DNA of 64,000 bases, taken from positions 124,001-188,000 of the forward strand of contig JAEEVF010000003.1 in the NCBI GenBank assembly GCA_016290775.1, read 5' to 3'. The stretch is from Acetatifactor sp. GTDB taxonomy: Bacteria; Bacillota; Clostridia; Lachnospirales; Lachnospiraceae. How positions within the stretch are numbered: position 1 is the stretch's first letter; the number at the start of each line of letters is the position of its first letter. A program made the position numbers and the translations under genes. Below the pieces are notes generated by a model. The model was not told the DNA's origin. It ran no database searches and worked only from the letters and a program-made list of their open reading frames with translations. This document shows, one piece after another, positions 49,149 through 57,591 of the stretch.

Positions 49149-51392
49149 TTATTCATTTTCCCTTAGATAAAGCAAAACTCTATTTCCAATAATGTCCGCC
49201 ACTTCCTTCACTGTCTTATCCCCAACATATAAAGCTGGTATCTCTTCATAGATGATATCCATGATTTCCTCGTCCATCCTTTGATCATGTCCTACGGCAT
49301 TTTTAATGATTTCCTCCATCATCGTTAAGGATTCTTCTTCTATATGGTTTGCGTCATCTGGTTTACTTTCACGTTTTGATAACTCATATGCCTTTTTCAT
49401 TTGTATGTTAAATTTACTTTTCAGTGAAGATAAGTAATTCAAATTCTCACTATCAGGTGATTGAACGTAATACTCCAAAAACACCCACGCAGCCTCCTTA
49501 TGCTTGGAAGACGAGACCATGCCTATTCCTACAAAGGGAGAGAGAACACTTTTCCCTTTCCCATCCTCTGTCGGATAACCAATCAATGTTATGTCTTGTT
49601 TGTGAAAATAGTTCCAATAATAATCTGACAAATCATAAAACGAACCAATCCTAGCCTCAACCAACAAACAGTCATCCGTACTCTCAGACTCCTCAGCATT
49701 TGGAACACTGTCATATTGTTTTTTCGCCTCTTGGATTATTTGAACGAACGCTTCTTTGTCAAACGCATCATCAAAAAGCTTCGATTGATTCAGTGCGAGC
49801 GCACATTCTAGAAAATGATTGGCTCGATTGATTCTCCGTTGAAGATCCACTCCTGTCATTCCGCCTAGAAGCTGTTTTTCGCGATTGCTTTGTGCAAGTT
49901 TGATCATGTCCTCTATCGTCCAGTTTTGGGGCATCTGCTTTAAGCTTTCCGATCGACAAAGCAATGTCTCCACCGTCATCTCATCCGTAAGCCACAAAAG
50001 TGACCCCTCTACCGTTGCACCTTGCAATACTTCCGCAAAAAAATCATCTTCTCGAATCATGTTGCCATGCTCAAGATACGGGGTTAAGTTTTCCAACAAA
50101 CCAATTGGTGAAATGTCTTGGCTTCTCAGTACACTAATGTCAATTAAATCTATCTTGTTTTCCGAAATCAGATCCAATCGCAATCGATCCATAGCCGCTT
50201 CATAGTCCGCATCTGACGAATACGCTCCAAGCACTTCGAAATAATTGTTCACTTCTATCCTATACTTTTCATTCGTTCGGTTGAACCTGACGGCAATCCT
50301 GCGAAGCTTTGGTTGACTCCCATTTACGGCAATGCATATCGTTTCTTTTTCGGGAATTTCTTCTTTCGATCTTATTTCTGCCGTTATCAGATACTCTCCA
50401 GGCATACCTTCTTCCTGAAGAATGACATAGATGTTTCCGTTTTTCCCCATCCACCATTTTTGTATGTCATCTGAGCAAATGTCTATATGGATAAAATCAA
50501 CCAACTCCTGCCATTCTTTTGCTGATTCAGAATATATGTATATCTTTGCGCCTGTTCTCGCAATGATTCTTCCGTCAGGTGTTCGAGAAATCTCCGTAAA
50601 ACCATGTGTTTTGTCAAAGCTTTCTTCCTTGTCCTGACATAATCTTAGTAAAACAGGAGCCATATCCATACCTAGGATATAACATCCTCCCGCATCATCA
50701 CCACATATATCCCATCCATGCATCCCGGCAGTCAGCTTCTGTGTTTTTGTATTCTTCCCTTTTCTGTTATAGGTTCGCAATTCATTTCCAGAAAGAATGA
50801 ATATATCGCCTTTTGAATTCCAAGCCAGATGCTCTGTGCATACACCTTGATCCAGCTCGCTTGAGAAGACAAGGTTTCCACCGGAATCCAACATGACCAA
50901 CCATCCCTTTTCTTCAAGCCCCAAATACTCAGCCGCACTTGTTAACGTCATGATAAGTTGCTCGTTCTCACAGACACTCGCCCCTATCACATACCCATCC
51001 ACCTCGCCAAATGGAATCCCTTCTAATATCTTTTTATCATCTATCGAATACTTAAGAATTGTGGTTTTTATCTCAAACTGATCATATTCCTCTACCAGAT
51101 TCTCTATTTCTTCTTCTTTAACCAATTCTCCTTTATACAAAAACACATGCTCGCAAGAGAATACCTCGTTTTCCGAACAAGCCAATACTCTCGAATTACC
51201 TTTGGTTTCGTCCCACGGGATTCTTTCACAGCCAACGCAAACATAACTGAATCCATTTTGCATGCTCCAATCTGTTTCCGTTTCACTTTTTCCTTTGTCA
51301 TCTTTTTCGCAACCCGTTAAAACCATCAATAAGATAATGGTAATAAACAATTTACATATATTATCTTTCCTTACCCGCATGCAAAACCTCAT
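49149..51392 (-). CDS. Large lipoprotein: propeller-like region plus extracellular solute-binding domain
   Basis: A 747-residue lipoprotein with signal and lipobox VLTGC near residue 28 (start possibly at the second ATG, 51380, which has AGG at good spacing). Residues 30-340 contain repeated strands such as LIMTLTSAAEYLG, GWLVMLDSGGNLVFSS, GDIFILSGNELRTYN and GKNGNIYVILQEEG that look like a beta-propeller. Residues 350-740 resemble family 1 extracellular solute-binding proteins (KLRRIAVRFNRTNEKYRIEV, then WTIEDMIKLAQ and GIGMVSSSKHKEAAWVFLEYY). The gene ends an AT-rich operon with MacB-like ABC genes and not with sugar-type permeases. It may bind a peptide or signal for that transporter; this is inference. 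Confidence 0.78.
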   Translation of the reverse strand: MRFCMRVRKDNICKLFITIILLMVLTGCEKDDKGKSETETDWSMQNGFSYVCVGCERIPWDETKGNSRVLACSENEVFSCEHVFLYKGELVKEEEIENLVEEYDQFEIKTTILKYSIDDKKILEGIPFGEVDGYVIGASVCENEQLIMTLTSAAEYLGLEEKGWLVMLDSGGNLVFSSELDQGVCTEHLAWNSKGDIFILSGNELRTYNRKGKNTKTQKLTAGMHGWDICGDDAGGCYILGMDMAPVLLRLCQDKEESFDKTHGFTEISRTPDGRIIARTGAKIYIYSESAKEWQELVDFIHIDICSDDIQKWWMGKNGNIYVILQEEGMPGEYLITAEIRSKEEIPEKETICIAVNGSQPKLRRIAVRFNRTNEKYRIEVNNYFEVLGAYSSDADYEAAMDRLRLDLISENKIDLIDISVLRSQDISPIGLLENLTPYLEHGNMIREDDFFAEVLQGATVEGSLLWLTDEMTVETLLCRSESLKQMPQNWTIEDMIKLAQSNREKQLLGGMTGVDLQRRINRANHFLECALALNQSKLFDDAFDKEAFVQIIQEAKKQYDSVPNAEESESTDDCLLVEARIGSFYDLSDYYWNYFHKQDITLIGYPTEDGKGKSVLSPFVGIGMVSSSKHKEAAWVFLEYYVQSPDSENLNYLSSLKSKFNIQMKKAYELSKRESKPDDANHIEEESLTMMEEIIKNAVGHDQRMDEEIMDIIYEEIPALYVGDKTVKEVADIIGNRVLLYLRENE

Positions 51393-51404
51393 TTATCGAA
51401 AACT

Positions 51405-52538
51405 TTATTCTGCCGCTTCAATGTTTGCCTGTGTTGGATATATGTTTATCAATCTCAACACATGAAAACCTAACATAAGTATTTCAAAACCAATCGTGAT
51501 AATAAAAGAGCCAACGATTGTCTGCAAAACTTCTAATACTTCCAGTTTCCCCGCTATATGAAAGCATAACTGTAATAACATTACGATCACGGCCGTAGAA
51601 AAAGCCAATCCTGTTACCAAAACCGCATCTCTAAATGCTGTTATACACAGCCTTAGCGCATTACATCCCAGCATTCTTCTGATCAGGTATTCTCTCTTTC
51701 TGCGAGCAAACCACACTTCCATCAGATAGAATATGACAAATATGCAAAAGAGCTCCATGACAGAATAAATCTTCTGCATTTTTTCGTATAGTTCCTGCCG
51801 ATCCCACTGCTCATAGTCATCATAGTTCTCATAGGTCGTCAAACAATCTTCAAATTGATCCTGGAAATTGTTAATCTCATCGTGGAATTTGGTAAGCTTT
51901 TCGAATATTAGCGGGATCCCATTCCATCCACTCGTATCATATTCATCCGCCAAGCGCCACATAAACCACTCTTTGTAATCTTCCTCCAAATTGCCCCAGT
52001 TCATATATACAGACTGAGCAAGTATCACGTCGCTTTCAATAACCGCATAAACCTGAAACTCTATACCATCAATTATGATCCATTTTTTCCCTTCTCTCAA
52101 GTAGGTTCTGTTTAATAATCGTCCTGCTATCAAAACAGAATTAGGAATTCCCATCCACTCGTCATAGTCAAGTTTTTCCTTCTTTGCCAATGCCTCAGCA
52201 GACAGATAAGTTCGAACTTCACGATGTTCGTTTGTCAGTCCAACCGATACCATGAATCCCCTAATCACACAATTTGCGCCACTTCCTTTCAGCATTTTGA
52301 AAGTCTCGTCAAACATGTCTTTATTCCATATGCCATCCGCAAAAAACTCTTTATGATAAAGATATTCTGGTTTGTTTAGATTGTTGATCAGAATTTGGGA
52401 TCTGATCAAGTTCATTCCCAAATAGAATAACAAAAACATCCCCACAAAAAGAAGTAGCGAATCATATTCTTTTTGGCCAAAAAGGAATACTCTCTTCAGC
52501 ACTCCATTCCTCAAATACTTAGTTTTTTTATTCCCCAT
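51405..52538 (-). CDS. FtsX/MacB-like ABC transporter permease (second)
   Basis: A 377-residue membrane protein. One transmembrane helix near residues 25-45 (LLLFVGMFLLFYLGMNL) is followed by about 200 residues outside the membrane and three helices at the C-terminal third (IYSVMELFCIFVIFYLMEV, a second after the basic RRKREYLIRR loop, and a third near LQTIVGSFIITIGFEI). This is the FtsX/MacB permease plan. ATG 52538 with AAAAGG is preferred to an ATG nine codons earlier that overlaps the ATPase gene. The outside domain has no recognised family. It pairs with the other permease and the ATPase as a heteromeric transporter. Confidence 0.75.
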   Translation of the reverse strand: MGNKKTKYLRNGVLKRVFLFGQKEYDSLLLFVGMFLLFYLGMNLIRSQILINNLNKPEYLYHKEFFADGIWNKDMFDETFKMLKGSGANCVIRGFMVSVGLTNEHREVRTYLSAEALAKKEKLDYDEWMGIPNSVLIAGRLLNRTYLREGKKWIIIDGIEFQVYAVIESDVILAQSVYMNWGNLEEDYKEWFMWRLADEYDTSGWNGIPLIFEKLTKFHDEINNFQDQFEDCLTTYENYDDYEQWDRQELYEKMQKIYSVMELFCIFVIFYLMEVWFARRKREYLIRRMLGCNALRLCITAFRDAVLVTGLAFSTAVIVMLLQLCFHIAGKLEVLEVLQTIVGSFIITIGFEILMLGFHVLRLINIYPTQANIEAAE

Positions 52539-52545
52539 ACCTTTT

Positions 52546-53202
52546 CTAAATGAGTATCCTTCCATCTGACATTTTTACCAAACGCGTACAATTAGATGCC
52601 ACGTCACTGTCATGCGTAGCAATTACAATGGTTTTCCCATGCTTATTCTCTTCACACAAAATACCCATAATCTCTATTGTCGTTTTGCTATCAAGCGCGC
52701 CCGTAGGTTCATCGCAGAGCATAAGTCGGCAATCCGTCATAAGAGCTCGCCCTATTGCGCAACGTTGCTGCTGACCTCCTGACAATTTCTGAGGAAACTT
52801 GTTCGCATATTCCGCAATACCCAATTGTTCCAAACAATCCATGATCTTTTTGCGATAATTCTTTTGATTTCTTGCCAGAAGAGGGATCGCCATATTCTCG
52901 TACACCGTATAACGATTCAACAAAGAAAAATTTTGATACACAAAACCAATATTCTTCTTGCGAAAATTGTGAAGTCTTATGGCACGATATGAAGATACTT
53001 CTTCATTATCGAAAAAATACTTCCCAGAGTCAGGGCGATCCATCCCTCCTAGAATATTAAGAAGCGTACTCTTCCCACAGCCGCTTGTTCCTAACACGGC
53101 TACCATTTCTCCTTCAGCAATCTCTAACGATAACCCGTCGAGAGCAATCGTGTCTTTCGAGTCATCCATATACTTCTTGGTTATGTTTTCTAATTTGATC
53201 AT
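52546..53202 (-). CDS. LolD/MacB-type ABC transporter ATPase
   Basis: A 218-residue ATPase of the MacB/LolD/FtsE group. Walker A is LGTSGCGKSTLLN near residue 36, the Q-loop is YQNFSLL near residue 88, the signature is LSGGQQQRCAIGRAL near residue 140, and Walker B is LMLCDEPTGALD near residue 160. GAGAGG lies before ATG 53202. Seven bases separate it from the first permease. Such ATPases power export or extraction of peptides, antibiotics and lipoproteins, often in resistance or immunity systems. Confidence 0.93.
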   Translation of the reverse strand: MIKLENITKKYMDDSKDTIALDGLSLEIAEGEMVAVLGTSGCGKSTLLNILGGMDRPDSGKYFFDNEEVSSYRAIRLHNFRKKNIGFVYQNFSLLNRYTVYENMAIPLLARNQKNYRKKIMDCLEQLGIAEYANKFPQKLSGGQQQRCAIGRALMTDCRLMLCDEPTGALDSKTTIEIMGILCEENKHGKTIVIATHDSDVASNCTRLVKMSDGRILI

Positions 53203-53209
53203 ATGTTTT

Positions 53210-54541
53210 TTAACCTCTCGTGTCTTTCAGCAGTTCATAAGGTTCTTTTCCCCCTATGATCAATACTGGAATGACCGTACATAGAATAAATAGTGCTATT
53301 CCCACGATAATCATGTATGGAAGGGCCGTCTGATTTCTCCAAAAAGCAAGCAACTTTCCACTTTCATAGGTACTGCATGCCTCAATCATTTTGGAGGCAA
53401 CCATTGCCGAGCGAGAACCTTCGGTTCCAACAAATATTGGTATGTCGTAAAGCTTTTCAAGATATTTACTTAATATGAACCAAGCCCCAATCATTGGGAG
53501 TAATACTCTTATTATGTTTTGACAAATTTGGATTTCCAAAAGATCCTTCAAGGAAAAACCGTTCGCATAATAAATCCCATATTGTCTTCGATTACCAAGC
53601 ATTTCCATGCATATGATGCACATGCAGAGCAAAACACAGGTAACAATGATTAACCCACTCAGCTCCCTGTCTACCCTTTGCAAGTCGTTTTCTTCAATCT
53701 CTTCTGCCCGAAAGCCCTCACTCAAATACCCGCTTTCCAGATCTATGTCCAATTCTTTTGCTCTATTTTCCAGATAATCTCTGGCTTCTTTTAATGTGTG
53801 GCCGCCCGCAGCAACATATGCTCCGTTGCTATATGTTCCTACCCACAAGGGAGGCTGACCCGAATAAACCATAATAATAACATCATCCAATATGCTTAAC
53901 GAAGTTAATTCATCTGCGCGTCCAAATGCACAAACGTCGCTTGACATCATCATCTGTCCTTTTTTTATTATCCCCAATACCTCAAATTCCACAGATTCGC
54001 CATATCGATCCACCACATATGTTGTCCCAACTGGTATGCCATTATAATTGGCACCTAGGTATATTCCAAACCTATTAGGGTTGTTCCAATTCTCGTCAGT
54101 GTTGTTAATCCTCTGTGAAAACTTGATATTATGAAGTCCAAATACGCTCTTTTGCACATAAACCCACGGTGTCGCGTCTGCCGCATATCCCATGTTTGAT
54201 CTCCTGGTCTGTAATAGCTCATTTGGTAGCGGAAATGCATTGATAGCGTATTCCCAGACTCCTACGAATTCGAAAATACCGCTATCATATGCATTTTGAA
54301 TTAGTTCTTTCTGACTATTACTATTCGATGAGCTAAAAACCTGCATCACCCCAGTCCCGTTAATTCCCTTTGTAAGAATCTTGTCGCATTCATCCCTATT
54401 TAGTTTTGAAATATTAGAAAACAAAGAGAAATAGCCAATGATCGCTAGACTCGCTCCGATGATGATCATTGAGAGAAAGAAATGTATCTTTTGGCACATA
54501 ATGTCCATAATGGCAACCACGATGATGTTTTTCTTGCTCAT
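53210..54541 (-). CDS. FtsX/MacB-like ABC transporter permease (first)
   Basis: A 443-residue membrane protein. A first helix near residues 18-42 (IHFFLSMIIIGASLAIIGYF) is followed by about 245 residues outside the membrane, then three helices (LSGLIIVTCVLLCMCIICMEM, a second near LLPMIGAWFILS, and a C-terminal MIIVGIALFILCTVIPVLII). The loop after the second helix (GNRRQYGIYYANGFS) is typical of FtsX-like proteins. An AAAGGAG site precedes ATG 54541. It is the first complete gene of the AT-rich group and differs in sequence from the second permease, indicating a heterodimer. Confidence 0.82.
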   Translation of the reverse strand: MSKKNIIVVAIMDIMCQKIHFFLSMIIIGASLAIIGYFSLFSNISKLNRDECDKILTKGINGTGVMQVFSSSNSNSQKELIQNAYDSGIFEFVGVWEYAINAFPLPNELLQTRRSNMGYAADATPWVYVQKSVFGLHNIKFSQRINNTDENWNNPNRFGIYLGANYNGIPVGTTYVVDRYGESVEFEVLGIIKKGQMMMSSDVCAFGRADELTSLSILDDVIIMVYSGQPPLWVGTYSNGAYVAAGGHTLKEARDYLENRAKELDIDLESGYLSEGFRAEEIEENDLQRVDRELSGLIIVTCVLLCMCIICMEMLGNRRQYGIYYANGFSLKDLLEIQICQNIIRVLLPMIGAWFILSKYLEKLYDIPIFVGTEGSRSAMVASKMIEACSTYESGKLLAFWRNQTALPYMIIVGIALFILCTVIPVLIIGGKEPYELLKDTRG

Positions 54542-54584
54542 AAAACTCCTTTAGGGCATACTTAATTAAAGGTTTTCATTTTTT

Positions 54585-54932
54585 CTAATTAACTGTTGCC
54601 TCCGCTTCCACCGTTCCCGCTGAGCATTTAGCGTATGTATGCACTTTCTTCTTTTTGACCCCGCTATGCACAATGGGATTGTCATTCCCAATCTTGTACT
54701 TCTGCTTCTGTACCTTCTTGGAACCATTGACCTCAATATAAGCATTTGAAAGAACTATTTCCGTACCGCTCGTATAGGAATGAATAATTGATCCCGAATG
54801 ACATTGACTGTCATTGTATGCCGTAGCAGTAAGTACTTGCGTTCCCGTGGTGGTTTCCCCTTTTTCGATGATGGTTATGCAGACGAATACGACAAGCCTA
54901 TTATATGGTTTTTTCGAATAGTTTTCAACTCC
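54585..54932 (-). pseudogene. Short secreted-peptide-like open frame without a start codon
   Basis: This minus-strand frame is open for 115 codons but has no ATG, GTG or TTG in a useful position. It encodes a hydrophobic stretch (RLVVFVCITII) like a signal peptide, then a Thr/Ser/Tyr-rich region with two cysteines (SQCHSG and YAKCSAG) that ends at TAG 43 bp before the first permease. In the adjacent frame, just after an AAGGAG site, TTG codes for LKTIRKNHIIGL, which would make a natural signal-peptide start if one base were added or lost. It is either a frameshifted small secreted peptide (bacteriocin- or pheromone-like) or non-coding. The gene layout recalls lactococcin 972-type loci, but there is no clear sequence match. 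Confidence 0.4.
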
Positions 54933-55260
54933 TTAGGGAAACTATTCTTTACTGTTTTTATAAATATCATGTTTTAATGTTATTTTATATGTGTTTTGAT
55001 GCTATTTATGGAAACTATACGGAAACCTTTCGCGTTCTTGCATGGTTTTTATTTCTCCGCCCGACATATCATCACAACCTTGAAACCTGAATCATGCCAT
55101 CGTAAACGGTTTGATTGTATAAAAAAACTATATCTTTGACAGATATCCATGTCAATAGAATACCCCGTCAATCCCTATCAACAGTCACTTTCTTTCGAAT
55201 TGTCTTGGCGTTCGTGGCAGAAACGTGATACGATGGATTCAGTTGAAAGGAGTCTCTCCC
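54933..55260. other. Intergenic region between the ABC block and tadA
   Basis: No gene is seen here. The DNA is AT-rich up to about 55150. GGAAACTAT occurs at 54938 and 55013, 75 bp apart, a possible regulator site for the ABC block. A TTGGCG/TACGAT pair (18-bp spacer, near 55206-55235) is the likely tadA promoter. Confidence 0.5.
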
Positions 55261-55773
55261 ATGGCTTACGTGACGAATGTTCAGGAAAAATATATGAAAG
55301 AAGCCCTAAAGCAGGCGAAGAAGGCGGCGGCGCTGGGCGAAGTGCCCATCGGATGCGTCATCGTCTATGAAGGAAAGATCATCGGCCGCGGTTACAACCG
55401 CAGAAACACCGACAAAAATACGCTCTGTCATGCCGAGATCACGGCCATTCGAAAGGCCAGCAAGGTGATCGGCGACTGGCGCCTCGAGGACTGCACCCTT
55501 TACGTAACGCTCGAGCCCTGTCAGATGTGCGCGGGTGCCATCGTTCAGGCCCGCATTCCAGAGGTTGTCATGGGCTGCATGAATCCCAAGGCTGGCTGCG
55601 CCGGCTCCATCCTCAACCTTTTGGAAATGCCTGAATTTAACCATCAGTGCACCGTCTACCGCGGCATTCTTGAAGAGGAATGCAGCCAGGTGCTGAAAGA
55701 CTTCTTCGTGGACCTTAGAAAGCGCAACAAAGCCGAGAAGGAAAAGGAAAAAGAGGGAGGAAACGACCTATGA
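55261..55773 (+). CDS. tadA: tRNA-specific adenosine deaminase
   Basis: A 170-residue zinc deaminase that converts adenosine 34 of tRNA-Arg to inosine. The zinc site is HAE in TLCHAEITAIRKA near residue 58 and PCQMCAG near residue 88; the early GEVPIGCVIV block is typical. A highly charged Lys/Glu tail follows the family domain. AAAGGAG precedes ATG 55261 by 8 bases. Its stop overlaps the hydrogenase start by 4 bp (ATGA), which couples translation of two genes with unrelated roles. Confidence 0.94.
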   Translation: MAYVTNVQEKYMKEALKQAKKAAALGEVPIGCVIVYEGKIIGRGYNRRNTDKNTLCHAEITAIRKASKVIGDWRLEDCTLYVTLEPCQMCAGAIVQARIPEVVMGCMNPKAGCAGSILNLLEMPEFNHQCTVYRGILEEECSQVLKDFFVDLRKRNKAEKEKEKEGGNDL

Positions 55774-57293
55774 GTAATATGCGGGGGATTGACACGCCGG
55801 TGCGCCAGCGCCGCAGACGCGTGTTCAAGGAAGTAGCCAACTTGGCTTATAATTCAACAAACCTAAAGGACGACATGGAGGCTTTGCCATATAAGATCGT
55901 CGATTATGAAGAGCCGAAGTATTGGGAGAGCGTTTATCGTGACCGCGCGATCATCCGCGAAAGGATCCGCCTGGCCATGGGCATGAGCCTTAGGCCCGAA
56001 AACCGCGAGCATCCCGGACATCTGACCGAAGGCCTTGAAGAAAGCAACATCGACGAAAAATACTATGAGCCTCCTCTGATGCAGGTGATCCCATCGGCTT
56101 GCAATGCCTGCCCCGAGAACCGCTATGAGGTCACCAGCTCCTGCATGGGCTGCGTTGCGCACCCCTGCCAGCTGGTCTGCCCGAAGGGCGCCATTTCCTT
56201 CGTGAACGGCAAGTCCGTGATCGATCAGGAAAAATGCATTAAGTGCGGTAAGTGCAAGGACATCTGCCCCTACGATGCCATCTGCCATAAGGAGCGCCCC
56301 TGCAAACATGCCTGCGGTGTCGGTGCCATCAAATCCGACTCCTACGGACGGGCGTACATCGACAATGACATTTGCGTCTCCTGCGGCATGTGCATGGTGA
56401 GTTGTCCTTTCGGTGCCATCGCGGATAAATCTCAGATCTTCCAGCTGATCCGCGCCATGCAAAGCGGCCGCGAGATCATAGCCCAAGTGGCACCAGCGTT
56501 CGTCGGACAGTTTGGCCCCAAGGTCACTCCCGACATGTTAAAGACGGCCCTGAAAGAGCTCGGCTTCTCTGAAATCTACGAGACGGCGCTAGGCGCAGAC
56601 ATGGGCTGTATGGCCGAGGCAGAGCATTACGTAAAGGAAGTGGCGACTGGAAATCAATCCTTCGCCCTTACCTCCTGCTGCCCTTCCTGGTCCGTCATGG
56701 CTAAGCACTTCTTCCCCGAAACCATCGATAAGATCAGCAACGAGCTGACCCCCATGGTGGCAACGGCCCGCGTGATCAAGAAAGAGCATCCCAACGCATC
56801 CGTGGTCTTCATCGGCCCCTGCGCCTCGAAAAAGCTGGAGGCGAGCCGCCGCAGCGTTCGCTCCGACGTGGACTTTGTCATTACCTTCGAGGAACTGACG
56901 GGCATGTTTGAAGCAAAGGGCCTGCTCCTTGAGGAGATCAAGGCCATGGACGAGATGAACGACGCCACCGGTGCCGGCAGAGGCTATGGCGTCGCTGGCG
57001 GCGTGGCTTCTGCAATTGAGCGTTGCATCAAGGAATATTATCCCGAAACGGAGGTCCACATAGAGCACGCAGAAGGCCTTGCGGATTGCCGAAAAGCACT
57101 CACTCTCGCCAAGGCAGGGCGCATGAACGGGTGCCTCATCGAAGGCATGGCATGCCCCGGAGGATGTGTTGCCGGCGCAGGCACGAACATTCCGATCCTG
57201 CAGGCGACAAAGGAGCTCGCAAAGTTTAAGAGCGCAGCTTCTCGCGAGTTCCCGGAGGAAGGCTGCAATCAGCAGAGCGTGGTAACCCCTTGA
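55770..57293 (+). CDS. Monomeric [FeFe]-hydrogenase (group B-like)
   Basis: A 507-residue iron-only hydrogenase. Residues 110-135 hold a cysteine-rich motif (CNACPENRYEVTSSCMGC), residues 135-215 two [4Fe-4S] ferredoxin clusters (CIKCGKCKDICP and CVSCGMCMVSCP), and the rest is the H-cluster domain: L1 TSCCPSW (301-307), L2 GPCASKK (349-355; many group A enzymes have MPC) and L3 MACPGGC (460-466). The GPC variant and length fit the group B enzymes of Clostridia. It would make or consume hydrogen with ferredoxin in the cytoplasm. It overlaps tadA, and the SRP RNA promoter begins at its stop codon. No HydE, HydF or HydG maturase is in the window. Confidence 0.93.
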   Translation: MSNMRGIDTPVRQRRRRVFKEVANLAYNSTNLKDDMEALPYKIVDYEEPKYWESVYRDRAIIRERIRLAMGMSLRPENREHPGHLTEGLEESNIDEKYYEPPLMQVIPSACNACPENRYEVTSSCMGCVAHPCQLVCPKGAISFVNGKSVIDQEKCIKCGKCKDICPYDAICHKERPCKHACGVGAIKSDSYGRAYIDNDICVSCGMCMVSCPFGAIADKSQIFQLIRAMQSGREIIAQVAPAFVGQFGPKVTPDMLKTALKELGFSEIYETALGADMGCMAEAEHYVKEVATGNQSFALTSCCPSWSVMAKHFFPETIDKISNELTPMVATARVIKKEHPNASVVFIGPCASKKLEASRRSVRSDVDFVITFEELTGMFEAKGLLLEEIKAMDEMNDATGAGRGYGVAGGVASAIERCIKEYYPETEVHIEHAEGLADCRKALTLAKAGRMNGCLIEGMACPGGCVAGAGTNIPILQATKELAKFKSAASREFPEEGCNQQSVVTP

Positions 57294-57318
57294 CAAATCC
57301 TTAGAAAACAGATACACT
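57290..57318 (+). promoter_or_regulatory. SRP RNA promoter overlapping the hydrogenase stop codon
   Basis: TTGACA (57290-57295), whose TGA is the stop codon of the hydrogenase gene, is followed by a 17-bp spacer and TACACT (57313-57318). The RNA 5' end is then expected near 57325. Confidence 0.85.
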
Positions 57319-57324
57319 GAAAAA

Positions 57325-57490
57325 GCCGTGCATTGTCGGATTTGCCTGCAATGGTGAAATTCGGTCTTGCGCAATGGAAATCTGCGAACCGTGTCAGGTT
57401 GGGAACAAAGCAGCACTAAGCGGAATCTTCCATGTGCCGTAAGGTCACCGGGTGGAGTTGCAGTGCGGTCTGGTGGTGCACGGTTTCTAA
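57325..57490 (+). ncRNA. ffs: Signal recognition particle RNA
   Basis: The conserved domain IV is plain at about 57385-57425: GTCAGG and AGCAGC flank a short stem UUG/CAA capped by the GGAA tetraloop, with the outer stem CCGTG/CAC...CGG. The first eight bases after the promoter, GCCGTGCA, pair perfectly with TGCACGGT at 57477-57484, giving the closing helix. The exact 3' end is uncertain because a second GCACGG copy lies at 57515. The RNA binds Ffh for cotranslational membrane targeting. Confidence 0.9.
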
Positions 57491-57591
57491 TTTCCAAGAA
57501 CCAAAGAACACCCCGCACGGTGAAAAAGCTTGCAAGCATATGCTTTTGAACGCATCAAAACCCAAATGCCGGCGGAATATGGATACGAAAT

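Noticed and set aside
54585-54932. Intact lactococcin 972-type bacteriocin gene
   Set aside because: The genetic setting is similar, but no start codon exists in the frame and no diagnostic family sequence was seen; kept only as a degraded candidate.
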